Shown: piece after piece, positions 26,229-34,331 of the stretch
Numbering within the stretch: position 1 is the stretch's first letter
Layout of the letters: every line of letters starts with the position of its first letter
Origin: an uncultured Eubacterium sp.
GTDB taxonomy: Bacteria > Bacillota > Clostridia > Lachnospirales > Lachnospiraceae
Length of the DNA stretch: 56,816 nt
Direction of reading: 5' to 3'
NCBI GenBank assembly: GCA_910580075.1
Contig: CAJTVR010000021.1
Location: 1-56,816 of the forward strand
Translations under genes and position numbers: made by a program
The notes under the pieces: generated by a model
What the model saw: the letters and a program-made list of their open reading frames with translations, nothing else
Database searches by the model: none
What the model was told of the DNA's origin: nothing

Positions 26229-28061
26229 ATGAGCAGGTTATCAGTAATTTCTACGGACAAGGTAAATTCCACAACAGAAAAACTGATGAAGGAATTTACG
26301 CAGCGTATCATTGCGAATCCGCCAGGAGTCTGTCCGGTTGACATGCAGCTTGCATTTTTAAAAGTCTGTCATGCACAGACATGCGGAAAATGTGTTCCGT
26401 GCCGTATCGGGCTTGGAATTTTAGAGGAGCTGTTAGAGAGTGTGCTGGATAATACAGCTACAATGGAAACGCTGGAATTAATTGAGCATACGGCGATTAA
26501 CATTAAGAATTCAGCAGACTGTGCAATTGGCTTTGAATCGGCACGCATGGTGCTGGCGGGATTTGAAGGATTTAAGGAAGATTATATTTCCCATGTCCAG
26601 GATCACCAGTGTACGGGTACATTTGAGCAGCCGATTCCATGTGTAACGCTCTGTCCGGCGAATGTGGATATTCCGGGGTACATTGCTCTGGCAGGAGAAG
26701 GACGCTGCGCGGATGCCGTGCGGCTGATCCGCAAAGATAATCCGTTCCCGACGGCCTGCGCATTAATCTGTGAGCATCCGTGTGAATCAAGATGCCGGAG
26801 GACGATGATCGATGATGCGATTAATATCCGCGGCATGAAGCATTATGTCATGGACCGGACACATGCCAGTGAGGTTGAGGTTCCGGCATGTGCAAAACCG
26901 TCGGGCAGGCGCGTGGCAATTATCGGCGGCGGGCCTGCAGGGCTTACGGCTGCTTATTTCCTGCAGCTGATGGGTCATCAGACGACTGTCTTTGAGGAAA
27001 AGGCACAGTTAGGCGGAATGCTGCGCTATGGTATTCCAAACTACCGTTTTCCGCGGGAAAGGCTTCAGGAAGATATCGGAGCAATTCTTTCTACGGGCGT
27101 GGAAGTAAAACTAAATACAGCAGTCGGCACAGAAGAACTGAGTGAGATTAATGATACATATGATGCAGTATTTATCGCAATCGGTGCCCATGCGGAAAAA
27201 AGGCTGAATCTGGAAGGGGAAGACAGCGGGAATGTCATTTCGGCAGTAGAGATGCTGCGCGAAATCGGGGACGATAAATATCCTGACTTTACCGGAAAGC
27301 GCGTCATTGTCGTAGGCGGCGGCAACGTGGCTATGGACTGTGCAAGAACAGCGATCCGGTCCAAGGCAAAGACAGTCAGCATTGTTTACCGCAGGCGTAA
27401 AGAAGATATGACAGCGCTTGCTGCAGAAGTAGAAGGAGCGATTGCAGAAGGCATAGAGCTGCTGACACTGAAAGCGCCTCTGCGTATAGAGGCCGATGAG
27501 TCAGGAAACGCGAGAGCACTCTGGGTACAGCCGCAGATTATAGGCCCGGTAAGGGGCGGAAGGCCTTCGCCTAGAAAAGCGGATAAAGAGCAGGAAAGGC
27601 TGGAATGCGATGTGATTCTGATGGCTGTCGGGCAGGATATTATCTCAGCGCCGTTTGAAAAGGCGGGAATTGCTACTAAACGCGGCCAGCTGCTGGCGGA
27701 CGCTTCCGGCGCGTTAAACCGGGTAGGCATGTATGCCGGAGGAGACTGTGTAACCGGCCCGGCGACTGTAATAAAAGCCATTGCAGCAGGCAAAGCAGCC
27801 GCAGCAAATATCGATGAATTCCTGGGATTTCACCATGAGATTTCCGTAGATGTGGAAATACCGGAACCGCTTTTAAATGATAAGATTCCATGCGGCCGTG
27901 TGAACCTGGGTGAAAAAGAATCCTGGGCACGCAAAGATAATTTTGAAGGCATTGAATATACAATGAGTGATGAGGAAGCATTGCAGGAAGCAAGCCGCTG
28001 CTTAAGATGTGACCGTCATGGATGCGGCGTACTGAGGGGAGGCAGGCAGGACAGATGGTAA
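26229..28061 (+). CDS. NuoF-like iron-sulfur domain fused to GltD-like FAD/NAD(P) oxidoreductase
   Basis: This 610-residue flavoprotein opens with a NuoF-type 4Fe-4S region (HAQTCGKCVPCRIGLGILEELLE, about residues 48-70). A glutamate-synthase small-subunit-like module follows: CPANVDIPGYI, CESRCRR, an FAD loop VAIIGGGPAGLTAAYFLQ, a second dinucleotide loop VIVVGGGNVAMDCARTA, and YAGGDCVTGPATVIKAIAAGK. It ends in a cysteine pair, CLRCDRHGC. It overlaps the [FeFe] hydrogenase gene by 7 bp, so the two surely work together. It probably passes electrons between NAD(P)H and the hydrogenase. Whether it bifurcates electrons cannot be told from this sequence. Confidence 0.9.
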   Translation: MSRLSVISTDKVNSTTEKLMKEFTQRIIANPPGVCPVDMQLAFLKVCHAQTCGKCVPCRIGLGILEELLESVLDNTATMETLELIEHTAINIKNSADCAIGFESARMVLAGFEGFKEDYISHVQDHQCTGTFEQPIPCVTLCPANVDIPGYIALAGEGRCADAVRLIRKDNPFPTACALICEHPCESRCRRTMIDDAINIRGMKHYVMDRTHASEVEVPACAKPSGRRVAIIGGGPAGLTAAYFLQLMGHQTTVFEEKAQLGGMLRYGIPNYRFPRERLQEDIGAILSTGVEVKLNTAVGTEELSEINDTYDAVFIAIGAHAEKRLNLEGEDSGNVISAVEMLREIGDDKYPDFTGKRVIVVGGGNVAMDCARTAIRSKAKTVSIVYRRRKEDMTALAAEVEGAIAEGIELLTLKAPLRIEADESGNARALWVQPQIIGPVRGGRPSPRKADKEQERLECDVILMAVGQDIISAPFEKAGIATKRGQLLADASGALNRVGMYAGGDCVTGPATVIKAIAAGKAAAANIDEFLGFHHEISVDVEIPEPLLNDKIPCGRVNLGEKESWARKDNFEGIEYTMSDEEALQEASRCLRCDRHGCGVLRGGRQDRW

Positions 28062-29785
28062 ATTTGACAATTGACAATAAAAAAGTTCAGGTGCCGGAAG
28101 GCACAACTATTTTAAAAGCAGCTGCAATCGGCGGAGTCGAGATACCGACACTGTGTTTTTTAAAGGATTTAAACGAAATCGGCGCATGCCGCATCTGCTG
28201 TGTGGAAATCGAAGGCAAAGAAACACTTGCAGCATCCTGCAATACAAAAGTGGAAGAAGGCATGGTCGTATACACAAGCAGCCTGAAAGCGCATTATGCG
28301 CGCAGAATGAATCTGCAGATTATTCTCTCCCAGCATGATTTCCGGTGTGCAGCCTGCCAGCGCAACGGCAGCTGTTCTTTGCAGAAAATCTGTGCAGATA
28401 TGAATATCAACGACGTGCCGTTTCAGCAGGATTATGAAAAAAGCGAATGGGATCTGAGTTTTCCGCTGATCCGAAACGCCGGCAAATGCATCAAATGCAT
28501 GCGGTGTGTGCAGATCTGCGATAAAGTACAGTCACTGAATATCTGGGATATTGTCAATACTGGAAAACGTACAAGCGTCGGCGTATCAAAAATGCGTAAA
28601 ATCACAGAAGCTGACTGCTCCCTGTGCGGGCAGTGCATTACACACTGTCCAACTGGCGCGCTGCGTGAGCGTGATGATGTGCGCAGGGTGATGGATGCAG
28701 TCAATGATCCGGAGAAAACCGTCGTAGTGCAGATTGCACCGGCCGTGCGGGCAGCCTGGGGCGAAGGATTAGGACTTTCCAGGGAAATGGCCACAGAAAA
28801 GCGTATGGCAGCAGCAGCCCGTGCACTTGGCATGGATTATGTATTTGATACAAATTTCAGTGCAGATTTAACAATTATGGAAGAAGCAAATGAATTTTTA
28901 GAGCGTATGGCACACCGGGACGATTACCAGTGGCCGATGTTTACTTCCTGCTGTCCAGGCTGGGTGCGTTTCTTAAAATCACAGTATCCGGATATGACCA
29001 GACAGCTGTCCACTGCCAAATCTCCGCAGCAGATGTTTGGCGCAGTTGCAAAGAGCTATTTTGCCGAAAAAGTACTGAACGAAGACCCTGGGAACATATT
29101 CTGTGTTTCGATTATGCCGTGTACTGCGAAAAAAGCAGAGTGCGAGCTGCCAAACATAAATGATGCCGGAGCCGGCCGTGATGTAGACGCCGTGCTGACG
29201 ACGAGGGAATTTGACCGTATGCTGCGCAGCGAGCTGATTAATCCGGCAAATCTGGACGAAGAAGAATTTGATTCTCCGCTTGGCACAGGTTCGGGAGCAG
29301 CCGTAATCTTTGGAGCGACCGGCGGTGTTATGGAAGCCGCGCTTCGCACTGCTTATTTTGCACTGAACAAAGAAAATCCGAAACCGGATCTGTTTCAGAC
29401 AGTACGCGGGCTGGACGGCGTAAGGGAGGCCTCTGTTGAAATCGCAGGCGTGAAACTGCGCGCGGCTGTCGTGCACGGGCTTGGCAATACCAGAAAGCTG
29501 ATGGAGCAGATTGCAGCAAAAGAAGCAGAGTATGATTTTGTAGAAGTCATGGCCTGCCCGGGCGGCTGTGCCGGCGGCGGAGGACAGCCGATTACGGAAG
29601 GCCGGGAAATGGCAGGGGAACGCGGTGCAAAACTGTACGAGCTGGATCAAAACAACCCGCTGCGCTTCTCTCACGAAAATCCGTCGGTTATAGCACTGTA
29701 TGATGAGTATCTGGAAAAGCCGCTGTCGCATAAAGCGCATGAGCTGCTGCATACGGATCATGAAGGGTGGGAGATGCCGTCGTAA
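28055..29785 (+). CDS. hydA: [FeFe] hydrogenase, multi-cluster
   Basis: This 576-residue enzyme has an N-terminal 2Fe-2S ferredoxin domain (PTLCFLKDLNEIGACRICCVE), a His/Cys-type 3-Cys region (CAACQRNGSCSLQ), a 2x[4Fe-4S] ferredoxin (CIKCMRCVQIC, CSLCGQCITHCP) and the H-cluster domain with TSCCPGW, MPCTAKKAE and MACPGGCAGGGGQP. It makes or uses H2 in the cytoplasm. ATG 28055 is chosen for a good GGGGAGG site and overlap with the upstream gene; an earlier in-frame ATG at 28022 would overlap it more. Pairing with a GltD-like partner fits the glutamate-synthase-linked group of [FeFe] hydrogenases. Confidence 0.95.
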   Translation: MVNLTIDNKKVQVPEGTTILKAAAIGGVEIPTLCFLKDLNEIGACRICCVEIEGKETLAASCNTKVEEGMVVYTSSLKAHYARRMNLQIILSQHDFRCAACQRNGSCSLQKICADMNINDVPFQQDYEKSEWDLSFPLIRNAGKCIKCMRCVQICDKVQSLNIWDIVNTGKRTSVGVSKMRKITEADCSLCGQCITHCPTGALRERDDVRRVMDAVNDPEKTVVVQIAPAVRAAWGEGLGLSREMATEKRMAAAARALGMDYVFDTNFSADLTIMEEANEFLERMAHRDDYQWPMFTSCCPGWVRFLKSQYPDMTRQLSTAKSPQQMFGAVAKSYFAEKVLNEDPGNIFCVSIMPCTAKKAECELPNINDAGAGRDVDAVLTTREFDRMLRSELINPANLDEEEFDSPLGTGSGAAVIFGATGGVMEAALRTAYFALNKENPKPDLFQTVRGLDGVREASVEIAGVKLRAAVVHGLGNTRKLMEQIAAKEAEYDFVEVMACPGGCAGGGGQPITEGREMAGERGAKLYELDQNNPLRFSHENPSVIALYDEYLEKPLSHKAHELLHTDHEGWEMPS

Positions 29786-29847
29786 AGATCTTGTGACGGA
29801 ATAGTTTAAAAATATTATGATATTCTAATGGGCTGTTACATTAAGTG

Positions 29848-29885
29848 ATATGCTCCCTTCCAGGGTCACTTAGGAGGGAGCATAT
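29848..29885. terminator. Stem-loop after the hydrogenase operon
   Basis: ATATGCTCCCT (29848-29858) and AGGGAGCATAT (29875-29885) are perfect 11-bp arms with a 16-nt loop. Outer bases (TGT.ACAT and ATGT.ACA) extend the stem imperfectly. A short T-run follows. It is a good terminator candidate for hydA. Confidence 0.6.
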
Positions 29886-30422
29886 TTTATGTGACAGCAT
29901 CATTCTATTGTCAGGGTAATGCGTACTGGCAGCCTGCTGTCATGAGCTGTATTGCACTTTCATTACAAATCATTTATTATAGGAATATGGAAAATAGATC
30001 TACGGCTGGAGAAAGGAACCTCCGGGAAATAAAGTAAATTCTGTGAAGACCCTGTACAGCTAAAGACTGCAGCGATGGCAGTTCTTATGGGCAGCACTGA
30101 AAACAAAAAGTGTTCAAAATTACTGGATGATGTAAAAATAGAAACAAACTATAACAATATGTTATCTTTAATCATTCTATTACAAATACTTTTTTTTGCA
30201 ACCCAAAAGCAAAAAAATAGTAAATGTGCTAAAAATTACTCATATAATTCGTTTCAGAATTGTTACAATTCACATAAAAAATCCCATTCCTTTTCAAAGT
30301 TACCATGACAATTTAACAATTCCGGAAATGGAAATTTATTTTGGGCACAGTTTCCGTTTTGATACAGAAAAAAATGTTTTTCTTTTATTTTATGCGGGTT
30401 TGAGAGGGTCAGACTATAAATG

Positions 30423-30458
30423 AAATGCATAACAATTGTTATAAAATGTTATGCATTT
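30423..30458. promoter_or_regulatory. 12-bp perfect inverted repeat upstream of the cell-wall-binding gene
   Basis: AAATGCATAACA (30423-30434) and TGTTATGCATTT (30447-30458) are exact complements around ATTGTTATAAAA. It could be an operator or a factor-independent terminator; no gene ends just before it, which favours regulation. Confidence 0.5.
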
Positions 30459-30673
30459 TAATTCCGAAACACGGCTAGAAGGAAAGGGGGAATGAAAAAT
30501 ACTGGTATAGGACATCTTGCAGGTAAAAATATACAAAAGTGTGTGGCACAGCCTTTCGCAGCCTTTTCATACATAGGTAATAGTGAAAGACCAGCCATAA
30601 AAGCAGTAACAGTTCTTGAACTGTTATGGAAAGCATGCAGATATTATACTGCAGCAGAAAGGGTGAAATAGGA

Positions 30674-31756
30674 ATGAAATTTAGTATTTTGGCAAAAAAA
30701 GGGATTATTATTGGACTTTCCCTGTTCCTGGCAAGCGGAACATTTGCGGTATCAGCGGTTTCTGCTGATTCTGAGACGACAGAGTTTGCCGTAGCAGGTT
30801 CAGACGGATCGTCGGGCAGCCAGGCCGGAGGTTCGAACCAGGGCGGCGAATCATCGGATAGTGATACGCCAGGCGGCAGTACAGGCGGCAGTACAGGCGG
30901 CAGTACAGGAAGCGGCGGATCTTCATCTTCTGGCAGCACAGGTTCTGGTACGACAGGAAGCAATACTGGTTCGACGGGTACAGGAAGCGGGACAGAGACT
31001 CCTGGCACAGGAAACGGGACGGATACACCTGGTACAGACAGCGGGACGCAGCCGGCACCGGATACAGGAAACAATGCATCCGGACAGCTGCCATCGGCTG
31101 AGGTTCAGGTTCAGGACGGCGTACAGTATGTGATAAAAGAAGACGGCTCAAAGGCAAGCAGAGAATTGTGTAAAACAGAAGACGGGGGCATGGTATATGC
31201 AGACGCAGACGGTAAGGTAGTTACAAGCAAAACCGTTTCCATCGGCAATAAAAAATATTATGCCAAAGCGTCTGGTAAGATTGCGCAGAATGAACTGGTA
31301 ACGAAGCCGAACGGCACGGTTATTTTTGCAACAGCCGACGGCAGCATAGCTACAAATAAGATTGTTACGGCAGGCGGAAAGAAATACTATGCCAAAGCAT
31401 CCGGGGCGATTGCAAAGAAGGAAATGGTGACAAAAGCTAATGGAACCATGGTTTATGCGAATGCCGACGGCAGCATAGCTACAAATAAGACTGTTACGGC
31501 AGGCGGAAAGAAGTACTATGCCAAAGCATCCGGAGCGATTGCAAAGAAGGAAATGGTAACAAAAGCTAATGGTACTACGATTTATGCAAAAGCGGATGGT
31601 TCCATTGCCAGAAATGAAATTGTAAAAGTAAAAGGGGCAAAATATTTTGCCAATAAATCGGGCGCTATTGTGAAGAACAAATGGGTCAAAGCAGGAAATG
31701 TCAGATATTACTGCAATAAAAACGGTAAAATTACAAAAACGCAAAAAGTGAGATAA
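30674..31756 (+). CDS. Secreted cell-wall-binding repeat protein
   Basis: ATG 30674 starts a signal peptide (KKGIIIGLSLFLASGTFAVSAVSA). A Ser/Gly/Thr-rich low-complexity linker covers about residues 35-135 and includes repeated GGST units. From about residue 190 there are choline-binding-like repeats of the KKYYAKASGAIAKKEMVTK type, about 43 residues each. Such repeats hold proteins to the Gram-positive wall. No catalytic domain is visible, so it is probably a surface or display protein. A longer frame to 30626 would place extra residues before the signal peptide. It begins cluster 2 but may be transcribed separately. Confidence 0.85.
   Translation: MKFSILAKKGIIIGLSLFLASGTFAVSAVSADSETTEFAVAGSDGSSGSQAGGSNQGGESSDSDTPGGSTGGSTGGSTGSGGSSSSGSTGSGTTGSNTGSTGTGSGTETPGTGNGTDTPGTDSGTQPAPDTGNNASGQLPSAEVQVQDGVQYVIKEDGSKASRELCKTEDGGMVYADADGKVVTSKTVSIGNKKYYAKASGKIAQNELVTKPNGTVIFATADGSIATNKIVTAGGKKYYAKASGAIAKKEMVTKANGTMVYANADGSIATNKTVTAGGKKYYAKASGAIAKKEMVTKANGTTIYAKADGSIARNEIVKVKGAKYFANKSGAIVKNKWVKAGNVRYYCNKNGKITKTQKVR
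30874..30909 (+). repeat. 12-bp tandem repeat coding GGST
   Basis: GGCGGCAGTACA is repeated three times in frame within the low-complexity linker. Neighbouring Gly/Ser/Thr codons extend the pattern less exactly. Confidence 0.7.
31230..31640 (+). repeat. 129-bp cell-wall-binding repeats
   Basis: The units are about 43 codons, and the two at about 31334-31590 are nearly identical at DNA level (GCCGACGGCAGCATAGCTAC recurs 129 bp apart). This suggests recent duplication or gene conversion within the gene. Confidence 0.75.
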
Positions 31757-31838
31757 TTCTTCATCATTAGAAATATAGAAAGGCGGGTTTTGCGCAAAAG
31801 CCAGAACCCGCGCTTTCAAGGAAGAATCATATTGAAAA

Positions 31839-33194
31839 ATGAATGAGTGGCTGATTGGAATCTGTGCTGTATCGGCAGCCTATGCAGCTGCAGGATCTTT
31901 TATATACAAGTATATACAGCGGGAGAACCGCGAAGAACGGCTGTTATTTTTGCAGGCGGCGTTTATATTTCTGGCAGTGTTTTTAAATCTGTATCTTGGC
32001 TCCTATTCTTCATTTGGAGACGCCGGCGATTTTGAAACGATGTTAAGGCATCTTGGAACAAAAGGATTTGCGGATATTTATGCGAAGGGAGACATTCAGT
32101 ATCCGCCGCTGTTCTGGTTTTTGTATTATGCCGTATATCATGCGATGACATTTCTTGGAATACCTATTGATGCGGGAATACGTGCGTTTGTGCTTGGCAT
32201 AAAACTTCCCTGTATGGTCATGGAGTTTGTTATTTTATGGATGATCGCAGGGTGTACAGGCGGCAGTCAGAAACAGGGCAGACAGATGCTGCTGTGTTAT
32301 GTATGCCTGCTGAATCCGGGAATTCTGCTTACAACGGGATTTATCTGTCAGGTAGATATGCTTTATACAGGTTTTCTGGCAGTAACTGTATATCTGTTAA
32401 TGGCAGAGAAGCAGATTCTTTCGTATTTTAGCTTTGCAGCAGCTGTTTTGCTGAAATTTCAGGCAGTATTTCTGACACCTCTTGTGCTGCTTGTATCTGT
32501 ACAGCAGGTAATCATGCAGAGATTTACATGGAAAAGGTTTTTTAAGGTGCTTACGGGCGGTCTTCTGGCAGTCGGCGCGATCTTTGCGGCCTATATTCCG
32601 ATGATTCTGGAAAAGAGTGCCGCAGCAGGGCAGGCTGGGTTTTTTGATAATTTCACAAACAGCATCAAGAGCTTTGGAAAGGCGAGCCAGAATGCATGTA
32701 ATTTCTGGATGCTTGCAGGATATAACCAGGTGCCGGCTGATGAGATGTTCGGGCTGTTTTCCTGCCGGGTCTGGAATGTATGCTTTATTGTGGCAGTAAC
32801 TGCCGCAGCTGTCTTTCTTTTTATCAGAAGACGGAAAGAGACAAGTGCATATCCGATGCTGGCGGCGTTTCTGACAGCCGGGGTATATACGTTTGCTGTA
32901 AAAATGATGTCCCGCTATCTGTATCCCGTTCTGTTTTATCTTTATCTGGCTTATGTATGCAGACCGTCAAAAGCAAGGTTTCGGTGTGCCATGGTTTATT
33001 CGGTACTGTATATCTTCATTGCAGGAACAGATTATCTGGTATATCCATGGAATGTATATGACAAGGAACGGATACTGCCTTATCTGGTATCAGCAGCCAG
33101 CGTTGTGTGTTTTGCTTACCTGGCGTATATGATCTGGAATGAAGAAAGAGAGGATGCAGAAAAAGGCTCAGCGGGCAGTAAGGTTCTGGAATAG
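31839..33194 (+). CDS. GT-C-like polytopic membrane glycosyltransferase
   Basis: This 451-residue protein has about 10 to 11 TM segments. The first outer loop contains FGDAGDFETMLRHL followed by DIQYPPLFWFLYYAVY, the acidic-plus-YPP pattern of GT-C enzymes of the GT87/DUF2029 kind. Such proteins use polyprenyl-phosphate sugars and act outside the membrane. It is the first of three GT-C-like genes in cluster 2 (also 34332 and 36461). The sugar and acceptor are unknown. Confidence 0.8.
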   Translation: MNEWLIGICAVSAAYAAAGSFIYKYIQRENREERLLFLQAAFIFLAVFLNLYLGSYSSFGDAGDFETMLRHLGTKGFADIYAKGDIQYPPLFWFLYYAVYHAMTFLGIPIDAGIRAFVLGIKLPCMVMEFVILWMIAGCTGGSQKQGRQMLLCYVCLLNPGILLTTGFICQVDMLYTGFLAVTVYLLMAEKQILSYFSFAAAVLLKFQAVFLTPLVLLVSVQQVIMQRFTWKRFFKVLTGGLLAVGAIFAAYIPMILEKSAAAGQAGFFDNFTNSIKSFGKASQNACNFWMLAGYNQVPADEMFGLFSCRVWNVCFIVAVTAAAVFLFIRRRKETSAYPMLAAFLTAGVYTFAVKMMSRYLYPVLFYLYLAYVCRPSKARFRCAMVYSVLYIFIAGTDYLVYPWNVYDKERILPYLVSAASVVCFAYLAYMIWNEEREDAEKGSAGSKVLE

Positions 33195-33296
33195 GAAAGA
33201 GAAGCCGCAGGCACATACTGCAGTCTGAATAAATCTGGATTATGCAGCACAAGCCGTACAGACAGATGGTATCAGCAGTCAGAAAAGGAATAAAAC

Positions 33297-34010
33297 ATGG
33301 TTTTTTTTACGATAGGAATTGCTTCCTATGATTATGCAAAATATATTAAAAAAGGACTGGATGCAGTTAAAAACCAGACATACAAAAATTATGAAATATT
33401 AATCAGCGATGACGCTTCTACCGATGATTCACAGGCCGTGATTCAGCAGTATATGAGGGATAACCCGGCGCTTAAAATCCGGCTGATTGTGAATGAAAAA
33501 AATGAAGGACTGGTAAGCAATAAAAATAAACTGATTCGGGAATGCAGGGGAGATTATCTGCTTTTATGTGATGCGGATGACTGGATGGACAGCAGATGTC
33601 TGGAAAAAATGGCAGAAATTATTGAAAAGGAACATCCAGACAGAGTGATGTCTGAAGTAGCACATGTAAATGAAAATGGAAAAATCATCCAGACGGAGCA
33701 TCTCGTGGCGGGACAGACAATGTGGGGCTGGAACCTTCATCATGGGTGCGCAGTCCGCACAAGCCTGCTCAGAGAACATCAGATTCAGATCTGCGGAGAG
33801 CATGATGATATTTATTACACAATGGAAGTGTCAAAGTATTGCACGAAAGTATCTTATATCAGGGAGGTGCTTTATTACTGGCTGGTTCATACTGATTCTG
33901 AGAGCAGGCACAGGAAAACAGACCGTCTGGCGGTCAGCGGATGCATCTGGCTGTTAAATTATATAAATGAAAGCATATTCTGGCTGAAAAATGCCGGGGG
34001 GGGGGTATAA
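33297..34010 (+). CDS. GT2 glycosyltransferase, phase-off by a G10 tract
   Basis: The N-terminal 230 residues are a clear GT2 enzyme: FTIGIASYDYAKYIKKGLDAVKNQTYKNYEILISDDASTDDS, and LLLCDADDWMDSRCLE as the DxD site. The frame ends in a run of ten Gs as NAGGGV-stop. Removing one G gives NAGGGYKEDAEELRF and continues 101 more codons to 34311, for a 337-residue protein, a usual size for this family. As written the product is a 237-residue form lacking its C-terminus. A run of eight Ts follows the start codon. The enzyme probably adds a sugar to the cluster 2 glycan. Confidence 0.9.
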   Translation: MVFFTIGIASYDYAKYIKKGLDAVKNQTYKNYEILISDDASTDDSQAVIQQYMRDNPALKIRLIVNEKNEGLVSNKNKLIRECRGDYLLLCDADDWMDSRCLEKMAEIIEKEHPDRVMSEVAHVNENGKIIQTEHLVAGQTMWGWNLHHGCAVRTSLLREHQIQICGEHDDIYYTMEVSKYCTKVSYIREVLYYWLVHTDSESRHRKTDRLAVSGCIWLLNYINESIFWLKNAGGGV

Positions 34011-34311
34011 AGAAGATGCAGAGGAGCTCCGGTTTGTCAGATTAAAAATTTACTACTATTTTATTTTGTTTATTTATCAGAAAGGCAGTCTGAAAAACAA
34101 ATGGTTTTTGTACCGGAATCTGCATCAGCAGATGAGAGCATCCGACAAAAATTATCTTCACAGCCGGTATCTGCACAGAGGATCAGCGCCGATACTGCGG
34201 CCGTTTACGATGCGGATGATCCGGCTGTGTGTATTATTAGAACATCTGCATGCAATGCCTCTGGCTCTGACAGGCTGGCATATGTTAACGAAGGCTGTAT
34301 TTTTTGGATAA
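33991..34311 (+). pseudogene. Out-of-frame C-terminal part of the GT2 gene
   Basis: This frame, one base off the GT2 frame, encodes YKEDAEELRFVRLKIYYYFILFIYQKGSLKN and a basic tail to 34311. Such Lys/Arg- and Tyr-rich ends are typical for GT2 proteins. Its natural start is inside the G tract, so it is the displaced end of the upstream gene rather than a separate gene. Confidence 0.8.
33996..34005 (+). repeat. G10 homopolymer, likely phase-variation switch
   Basis: Ten consecutive Gs lie in the coding region of a glycosyltransferase. Nine or twelve Gs would give the full-length frame, while ten or eleven give early stops. Runs of this length slip often during replication and are the usual switch in phase-variable surface-glycan genes of other bacteria. 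Confidence 0.85.
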
Positions 34312-34331
34312 ATGCAGCAGGGAGGTGAAGG

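Larger units (their letters stand above)
29786..30673. other. Long non-coding gap between the hydrogenase and cell-wall-binding genes
   Basis: Nearly 0.9 kb has no convincing gene. It holds the stem at 29848-29885, a GGAG-gaaaggaa-CCTCC hairpin at about 30006-30024, and the palindrome at 30423-30458. A 77-codon frame at 30075-30308 is compositionally poor and lacks a ribosome site. The region from about 29990 to 30110 could be a structured RNA leader, but I cannot match it to any riboswitch class. Confidence 0.45.

Noticed and set aside
30000..30110. Riboswitch (c-di-GMP or similar) before the wall-binding gene
   Set aside because: There is a GGAG/CCTCC hairpin, but the conserved cores of the classes I know are absent.
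30075..30308. 77-codon open frame between the hydrogenase and wall-binding genes
   Set aside because: It has no ribosome site, and its Asn/Lys/Ser-rich, AT-driven composition looks like non-coding DNA; no family is recognised.
31230..31640. CRISPR-like array because of regular repeats
   Set aside because: The repeats are long, in frame, without unique spacers, and code a known wall-binding motif.
33301..33308. T8 run after the GT2 start codon as a second switch
   Set aside because: It keeps the frame open as written and T8 is common in AT-rich genes; it is weaker evidence than the G10 tract, so it is noted only in passing.
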